This document shows, piece by piece, positions 54,201-63,200 of a DNA stretch of 64,000 nt. Where the stretch lies: assembly GCA_917880885.1 (NCBI GenBank), contig OU862928.1:38924962-38988961 (forward strand). The letters are read 5' to 3'. The notes below the pieces were generated by a model. It saw only the letters and a list, made by a program, of their open reading frames with translations. It searched no databases and was not told the origin of the DNA. Source of the DNA: Limnephilus marmoratus (Eukaryota; Arthropoda; Insecta; Trichoptera; Limnephilidae). The position numbers and the translations under genes are program-made. Each line of letters starts with the position of its first letter. The stretch's first letter is position 1.

Positions 54201-57200
54201 GTCGTCGAATTGTCCTTCCGGAAGTTCCTTCCAGCAGGACAAGGGTTTGGACGTTCTATCATTAGCCTCAAATCTAAAGTTAAGTTTTGTATGAAACGGG
54301 CCAAAACGGACTACACATCCGTTCCTCTTAAACCCTTACACTTGTAGCACTAGAGATGCGCGAATAATGTTTTTTTTATATTGATTTGTGCCAGAGTGAA
54401 AAAAAATTATTTGTAATGTACGAGTAATAAAGCAGTACATTTTATTTTCACATAAAACACTCCAAATGGGCCCAACGCTGACTTTAGGCAGTTTAACTTC
54501 AGTTTATGGAGTCGTATTTCAAAGTAGCCTTTAATATCGGACAATACTTTAATATTTGGTGTGTAGTGAGTAGGATTTAAAAACATTCATAAAATGTATT
54601 TATTATTTTCAAATATATTTAGCTATTTTAAGATTAAATAAAAAAAATCCATTTAGTGGAGGTTCCCTCTTGTTTTCGCCCATAATACGGGTAGATAGTG
54701 AGTGACTACATTCATGGTCAATATTTATAATGAATAAATATTTATATTGAGAGATTAGTAGGATTTATAGATCCAATTAAGAGTTCCACAGAGCTGAACC
54801 CTCTGATATGAAAATATCTGGAGTCGGTGAAATATTTTCCCATTTGGTCTCTCGAAGGTTGACATGTTATTCTTGTATTGTTTTGTATTTATAATACTTA
54901 TATAGTGCAATTGCATAGCGTGCATTGACTAGATGATCATTTGGGGAAGTGTGTGAAAGGGTTTAGTTTTTCCTTTGAGCATTTTTTACAATGCATCTCA
55001 GCTTTACATACCAGACATCCCCCTGTGGTGACTGGGTTGACTGGGCGGCTGCAAATCTCCACGTTATGTTTCGTACCGTTAGGGTGACCAAAGCTGCCAG
55101 TAGAAAATACTTTGGAGCACTCCTCCTGAGTCACTCTCTGCATGCTCGTCTGAAATATTTAAAAAACGTACCAACTGATTGTTTTATCCAATGAGAACAA
55201 ATGCGCTATTACTTTTTGCAACAAATATACGAAGAGTACCTAAATTAATATAAGCATTTTTTTTTTAAATTCTTAGTACATTTACATTACAAAGGTATAA
55301 TATATTGTCCTCCACACTAGGAGTTCACCTGTGTTGTAGAGGACATTTTTCAGTTGTAAATTATAAATTGTGAATAGTAAAACAAAAGAGTGTTCATAGT
55401 TAAAAATATAAAATATAAATTTGTATATCATTGTTTTTCTTTAACCCCTCACAGGAGGCCCTGAGGGAAAACAGGGGTTTACGGATATGACATAATTTTA
55501 CTTCGTGCTTTCAAATGTTAAATGATTTTTTGTCAATAATTGTTTTTTTAAATGTTTTATGCGTGTTTGATATATTTTAAACTTTTAATCTTTTTAACAG
55601 CTGTATGTATTTTCAATGATTATTTTTACATTTTTTATTGTTTTTTTTTACAAATGTTTGTTTTACAATGCCTGTGAATAGGTTTTGGATTCATAAAATG
55701 TATAGACCATTTTACTAGGAGGGGAGGCATGTGGCGGCTACGTCACGGTCAACCCCCACCTCAACATTGTCTCATATATATTACTGCTTGTACTAACAAA
55801 CGCTCAGTCAATAAATAAACCTCACTCGTACGGACGTGTTATTCTTTGTAACCTCCTGTGTTGACTCTCCCGCACACTTACACTCTACACACAACATTGT
55901 ACACATACGCATATATATGTGTACTAAGGCGGAACGAAAATTTTTTTTTTCTAATTTTTATTTGGAATAGTTGTATTAAGTTGCCAATTGCCATCAATTA
56001 TCTCAATTAAAAATATAAAAAATACCAGACAACGGTAAAAGCCCCCGCCAAGACATTGAACATTTACAAAAACGACAGTTTTGGGGCTATTTGCGCGGCC
56101 TACAAAACAGTACAGAATTTATTAAAATAGGTTTATTTTATTTAATAACATATTTAAATATCGTTAACTAGCTGTTGCAATCAAATATTTCATTATTGTG
56201 TTATGGGTCGAAGCGGGGGGCGGCAGGTGACAATCTACAAAACGCAGAGTTTTGTTTAAACTAGTGTCGATAATTATCTCAAGGTGAAGGGTCTCGCATC
56301 AATTATATTCACGAGTACTTGTTGATAAACGTTTTTTAAGTGATTTAACATTACTTCTACAAGACAAACGTTAAATGGAAATTTGGTTAAAATACAGATT
56401 TGAAAGTGAATATCCTATCAACATATGAAAATGTGATGAAATTCTATGAATGAGTTCGACAAAACTTAAAAGTAAGGATTAACACATCAAAAGAACCTAC
56501 GTTTTTGGAAATTGCCGAAATAGCTGGAACGAAAATTGAAGAATTGTGGATAAAATCTTCTATTCCAATTGTCACACTTACAGTTACTATAAAGTTATCA
56601 CTCAAAGTGTTATAATTTGAAAAGTCTTTTAAGAAACTTAAGGAAGAAAAGTTAGAAGAGTTCAGAGTACAAAGTAGATTGCTTTTTGACATAGCTGCAT
56701 GTAAATGTAAAGAATTTGTAAGCTGTACTTGTTTGAGGGAAAAAGTGCCAAAAGAGGAACAACATTTTTTAGAAGACCAACGCACTAACAGGCAAAAACT
56801 GTTTTAAAAGGATCGAAGAGGTTTAGAGTTATTGTACAAGAGGAACATATTTCGATTATAAAAGAACCAGGTTCTATTTATGTTGGGTATGTGGTTCCAA
56901 TATCGGACAATGCAAGAAATATTGAAAGAACTATCAACAGCTTTTTAACGACTGAAAAGATATTACTAGAGGGTTTAGTGGTTGATGGCTGTAATGGAAC
57001 AAACACAAATGCAGGGAAAGTGAGAGGCGTGATTCATCTTTTGGAAAACAGACTATCTCGACCATTGCAATGGATAATTTGTCTCTTACACGCCAATGAG
57101 TTACCACTGAGGCATTTGTTTACCTATTTGGATGGCCCTATTGCAGGACCTAAATCATTTGCAGGTCAAATTGATAAAGCATTAGAGATATGCGAGACGC

Positions 57201-60200
57201 TGCCGTTGACCAACTTTGAGAAGGTAGAAGGTGAACTACCTCCACAAATATCCACAGATCTCACTACAGACCAGAAATATTTACAAGAAATTACTACTGC
57301 TGTCATAAATGGATCCTGCTCTCCTGATTTATTACAGAGAAGCTCAGTTAATCTATCCCATGCCCGCTGGTTGACAATAGCTAATCGCATACTGCGTTTG
57401 AATATTTCGACGGAAAATCCACAACAAAATCTTGTGACTTTAGCAAATCATACGCTCCTGACTGGTTTGCTATCAAAACACATTCATCCTGCAAAGATGG
57501 TTCAAATCATTTATGGAAGCTCATTAACAACACCAGATATTTGTCCATCGAGTTGTTAGCGATAGTGGACCCTGTTATAATTCGAAATAGTTACTTTGCT
57601 CATCCAGAAAACTTGTTGTTGAGTATGATTCACGTAAGCACATTAGAGAACTCGCTGCAAGACGCATTTTAAAGGCTTGTCAAGTTAATAAAAATTCTGT
57701 TCAGCGCATGTTTGAGGTGCCAAAAGTGGACTTAAATGCACGTTCTTACATAGACATGATTGACTGGAAACAAAATATGTACAAACCCCCAATACTGATG
57801 AATATTTCCGATAAGTAGTTACAAGATCTTATTGAAAATGGAGAAGATACAGTGTAGGAGTTTATGAGACTGCCTTGCCACACCCAGGCTGTGGAAAGAT
57901 CTGTAAAAGTTGTGACAAAAGCAGCTCTAAGTGTATGCGACAAGAAAAGATAAGAGGGATTCATAAAATCTAAATTAGCATCTCGAAAGCTCAAGCCAAG
58001 GTTTCAGACGAAAAAGGATTTTTGTCATAAAAAATGATATTATTCATACCTACATAACTTTCTGAACCTGTGTTTACTTTTGAAATAAATGTTTTTATTA
58101 GTTAAAATCTACTTTTATTTTATCATTTAATGCATAAAATATTATATTTACTTATTATTTTGTTAATAGGGTGGAAAATACAAAACGTCTATAAAAACTT
58201 AAAAAATAAAATTTCAAGTCTATGGCGGGGGCTCAAGCTGTCGAGCTAGAACTTCCAAATTAAGGAGTGTTGTTTACAATTACATAAAGCAACTTTTACC
58301 TGGTATTCCAATTCGAAATTCGAAAAAAAAAATTTTTTCATACAAAAGTGTTCCACCTTAGTGTACTCCAAAATATTAATAAAAAATACTTTTATTGGTA
58401 TTTTCATTGCACTTACTTACTGCTGTTTGGCCTCAATCAAAACGTTAAATTGTGGGATTGTCTTCGATAAGGCAAGGCGCATATCATCTGCGACGTTCAA
58501 TCGATTGTGATTTTTTGTTTTTGTTGACACCAGAACCGAAAATCCTGCCTCGCACAGATAAGTAGCAGCAAATGGTATCAGAGCGGACATAGCTCGCTTG
58601 ACAAGAAGAGGGTAAGCTTGAATCAAAGAACAACAAAACTCGCCAAGATCTTTTGCATGAAATTCAGCTTTCAAAACTTCTTTAGTTCACGTCAACTAAG
58701 TCATCTTATAATAAGATATTATCAATATCAATTAAAAATGGACACACACCCACATTCCAAACCGAGTGGTCGACAGTGTGGTCGATTAACCAATGTATCT
58801 AATGTACTGTTTGTTTCTGTAAATAAATAAAATAACTAAATAAATGAAGGCAGAGAGAAGTGTTCTAACCTTGAATTGAGTTGAGTCTTCATACCCAATG
58901 AATATGAAGCCACTGTTGGGAAGAGGGGTGCCCGTGTGGAGACAGACTGGCAGAATTCTGTTCCTGAATTTCACCCTGAAATTGAAAAATGGTCAATTAT
59001 AGATTTTGGTTTGTGTTAAAAACAATAATTTATTTCAGAAAAAAGCTGTGAGGTGGTATTACGATGCAATAATATTTCTTAACCCTTAATTTTATAATTT
59101 TGTTGTTTTTTTGCAGTAAAAAATTACTCATTAATAATTATGGTTACTTTACTTTTCCACGGATTGTGAGATTTAAATTATATTTAAAAATAGGTGCTAA
59201 TTTCGGTTGGGATTCTGTCAATCTGTAACTCCAGTTCAATAAACTCTAGAAGCTCTGCTTTGAATTTAAGTGAATTCATTTTCAAAATTCCAAGTGTTTT
59301 TTGGAGAATTCGGACAAGTGATAAACTACCTACATATATAAATTGCCATTTTTAAAATTGGAAATGTTTATCGAGAATTCTCTTTTTTTTACATGAGTAC
59401 CGCATGAGAGTATCTTCCACTCTGGAACGTGCCGTAAAACCGTATTAAAACGAATAAAAAAGAATAAAAATGAATAAAAAACCAAATTACTCAAATAAAA
59501 TTTACTTACACATGCCGAATTCGAATTTGCGACCTTCGTATTACTAGTCGACAGCCATTTCCCTTTACCACGAAGGCCTTCGGATTTGTAATAATGATAA
59601 AATAAACACTGAAAAATTTATAAAGTAGAACGGAGAAACAGAGCAGGTCTAGAAGGTTCGGGAGATAGCTCAGTTGCTATAGTAAACTCCCGAACAACAT
59701 ATGATCTGGAATTCTAATTACGTATGGGCGTATTTAATTATAAAGTAGAATGGAGAAACAGAGCAGGTCTAGAAGGTTCGGGAGATAGCTCAGTTGCTAT
59801 AGTAAACTCCCGAACAACATATGATCTGGAATTCTAATTACGTATTTATTTATAAAGTAGAATGGAGAAACAGAGCAGGTCTAGAAGGTTCGGGAGATAG
59901 CTCAGTTGCTATAGTAAACTCCCGAACAACATATGATCTGGAATTCTAATTACGTATGGGCGTATTTAATTATAAAGAAGTAGAATGGAGAAACAGAGCA
60001 GGTCTAGAAGGTTCGGGAGATAGCTCAGTTGCTATAGTAAACTCCCGAACAACATATGATCTGGAATTCTAATTACGTATGGGCGTATTTATTTTCCTTT
60101 TTGTTGTGTTATTTTTACTTAAAATTATTTTGATATTTTGTATAATTATGAAGTACTTACTCTCTGTCTAGCCGAAGGAGGGCGATGTCGTTGTACACGA

Positions 60201-63200
60201 AAGAATAAACTTGGTTGTATAGCGGGTGGATGTGTAGTTTAGTGACGCCATATATCTCATCTGGATTGTACTGGGGTGTATAAGTCCCGCCCAATCCGAC
60301 AAACAAATTAACATTATTGGAGCTAAAACAAAAGACGCATCTTTAATGCTAAATATATCCTTATCTGAGTATTATTATCTGAAGGACTGTTCATTTTCGA
60401 TTGTCGTAAACGGAAGTAACTTTCTCTGTTGTTTTCAAAAAGAACCGTTAACACAATCTCAGACAAGAAAATGTCAAAATATAATTAACCCCTCAGGTAT
60501 CCGGCCTATTTTGTCGGAAGATCAAAATATTTCCGCTTTGCAATAAAATCTATATAAATGGAATATTTATGAACCCATCCAAAAATTAAAAACTGTTTTT
60601 GAAAGGAGATGAAAAATTTTTTAAAATTTTATAATTCAAAATATACACCAATTTTTGAATAACAAAAATTTATATTGTTTTTTCTAATTAAAATTACTGA
60701 CAACAAAAAATAACATACTTACACATGTTTTTTTAAGCAAATGATATATAAAAGTTATCGTCAACTCTATTTTTTAACGTTTCATGTAAAAATAATTATT
60801 AGAAAATTTCCGAATATATTATTATTTATAAATAAAAAGAATTAACTTCACTAGGAAGATTAGCCTGTATTGAAGTAAACATTTTAAAATTTGATTGAAG
60901 TAGCAAAATTTATCACTACATTTAAAGACTAACAGCCTTACTAAAAAACCCAAAGAAAATTTTATTCAATTGACAAACGGCCGCGGATATGAAAACATTA
61001 GGTACTAATTAAAAATTTGTTCATGGAAAAACATACACATGGTTTACACAGCCTAAGAGGGTAGTTTATCTCTGTTTTAACGATTGATGTCCGAACGAAA
61101 TTTGGAATTTTTCCAAAGTATTTAGAATGTTTTATATAATTTCTTATTTTTGAAGGTGTCGTAAAAACAAATACCATTTATGAAAACAAGATAAAATTAC
61201 CTTTTAGATTTGTGTATTTGAAAAACACTTTAGTTTTCAAAAACTGACATATTTTAAGATTCAAACTCGGAAAAAAATTCTTATTTAAATTTTTTTGACT
61301 AAAATGTAGAAAAATTTAAAAAAAAATCAAAATTTCTAAAACAAAGTCCTTTTATGTAATAAATTTAGAAGGAAACTATCACCTCACTTTTTCCTTGTGC
61401 ATACAATAAAAAAATAATAATAAATTTCAAAGTTTTTTTTATTGCTAAAAAACTAACCTAAAAATAAAACCGGCTTTTATAACAGATTTCTTGCATCTCT
61501 AAAGACGTTAATTTCTTTGATACATTTAGGAACACATGTATTAGATATTAATATTTAAAAAACACCACTTTCATGAAATTCTCATACAATAAAATTTGAA
61601 TTTTCATGTATCGTATAAAATAGTTTTTGAAATTTCAATTTTCAAAATACGATTATTGTTATTATAACTTGACTAAAACTTATGAAAAACCACAAAAAAA
61701 TATGGTTAATATATCAATTATATAAATATAAGAGTATGGTAATTATCAATATAATATATCAATTATATAAATATATAGTTAGTCATATTAATAGAAATTA
61801 CCATCATATTTAAGTAATATTGCACACACATCCGCGAAGCAAAATTTCATTTATGAGCGCGAACAACGAATGCGCAGGCGCCGCCACCTAGCGGTCATGA
61901 AGGAAAACAAATAATTTAGTACTTACACTATAAAAAATTACATTGTTGCCAGATTTAAAATACATTTTAAGAACAAACCTTTTTAGTAATATTTCGAGTT
62001 TTAGTGTATTTTTGTTTTATTCATGTTGCTTTAGCAACATGGGTTATCGAGCGTGCTGTAGTTTTTCTTTAGTAAGGCCGACTAAATATTACATGGAGAA
62101 AAAAAATTATATGAGTGACCTGAAGAGAACTTTGTAAGTGAATTTGAAACAGTATTTGAACCACGAATAAATCATTATTTCCACAAACAATCAAAGTGAA
62201 CATTAAAAATAACTAGGGTAACACTTCGTTTTTAACAAATGGAACTTATAAAAAATCTTAATATTTACAATAAGATTTTATAACAGTTTATTATCTCTAA
62301 AGAAGCGTCAACATGCGAAAAAAAAAACATTTTAACCCTAGCTCACTAAACGTATTTCGGTGTAACTCTATCACTAAACATTCGACTTACAGACGAACAA
62401 ATAAAAATGCATGTTTTTTATTTATTTATTATAATTAAATGGAATAATTAACGACATGGGCAAGTTAAGTCTTTTATTAATCTAAATATTATTATAACAT
62501 TGTTTTTTTTTTCAATCTTTGCAGTCATTACATGTAGGAACTGTGTGCTTGCTGCAAATTGCTTTTCTGCATGAGTGGCATGAGTATTTAGTCGCTCTGC
62601 GTTTTTTGTATGGGCAAACGTAGACGTAGGAGAAACATCATTGAGTTTTAGAATTTCTTTTATGTATGTAGTATGTATTTATATATGTATGTAGTTACTA
62701 CACATTCGTTTGTGAGTCGATTATTTTGCTATAACTCCAGAACTAGTAAGCGTGCGTCCGCGTCGCCTCCGTACGAGTCACTAATTAGCCAATCAGGAAG
62801 ATACTGAGAGAGGCGAAGCGACAGTGTCAGGAACAAAGATATTCAAATATCTTTGGTCAGGAACATACCCAAACATCTAACGCGACAGGTGCTGGTCGAC
62901 TGTGAGACGAATGATTAGTGATCTATGTTAAAATGGTACGAAATAATTTTTTTGGGATTCTCATGATTACACACAGTGGCGTAGCATGGGTGGCACCCGG
63001 GGCGGATGACACCCCCCCCCTTCTATTAAAGTTGACTTGAGAAAAATTCAAAACGCTAATGACGGTGGGGGGGAGGGGGTGGCTAGAGAATTTCAAACCA
63101 CAAATATAGGCTATGTTCGTCTATAAAAAGACCTAGACACAAAATTCGCACTCCACGGGGAACATATGAAAGAAAATAACAGACCGTGTTCATGTATACA

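Larger units (their letters stand above)
52488..54261 (+). mobile_element. piggyBac-like element with TTAG duplication (1774 bp)
   Basis: Terminal inverted repeats TGATAGAACGTCC at 52488-52500 and GGACGTTCTATCA at 54249-54261, flanked by TTAG at 52484-52487 and 54262-54265. Subterminal palindromes 'gtcctaccggcaggac', 'gtactaccggtaggac' and 'gtactgctggcaggac' recur at both ends. It carries a decayed transposase of the piggyBac-derived PGBD4-like type and a nested MITE. It lies in intron 4 of the protease homolog, opposite strand. Confidence 0.8.

Noticed and set aside
54937..55143. A 68-codon Cys-rich minus-strand gene
   Set aside because: The first two thirds is a protease-homolog exon; the Cys-rich end (CKAEMHCKKC) is read-through past a strong GT splice donor into the intron.
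55730..55876. LTR retrotransposon as a firm call
   Set aside because: TG...CA ends and an AATAAA fit, but there is no target duplication and no internal region, so it is kept only as a low-confidence candidate.
59619..60090. CRISPR or tRNA gene cluster
   Set aside because: The whole ~120-bp unit repeats, including the would-be spacer, and the tRNA-like part lacks the 3' half.
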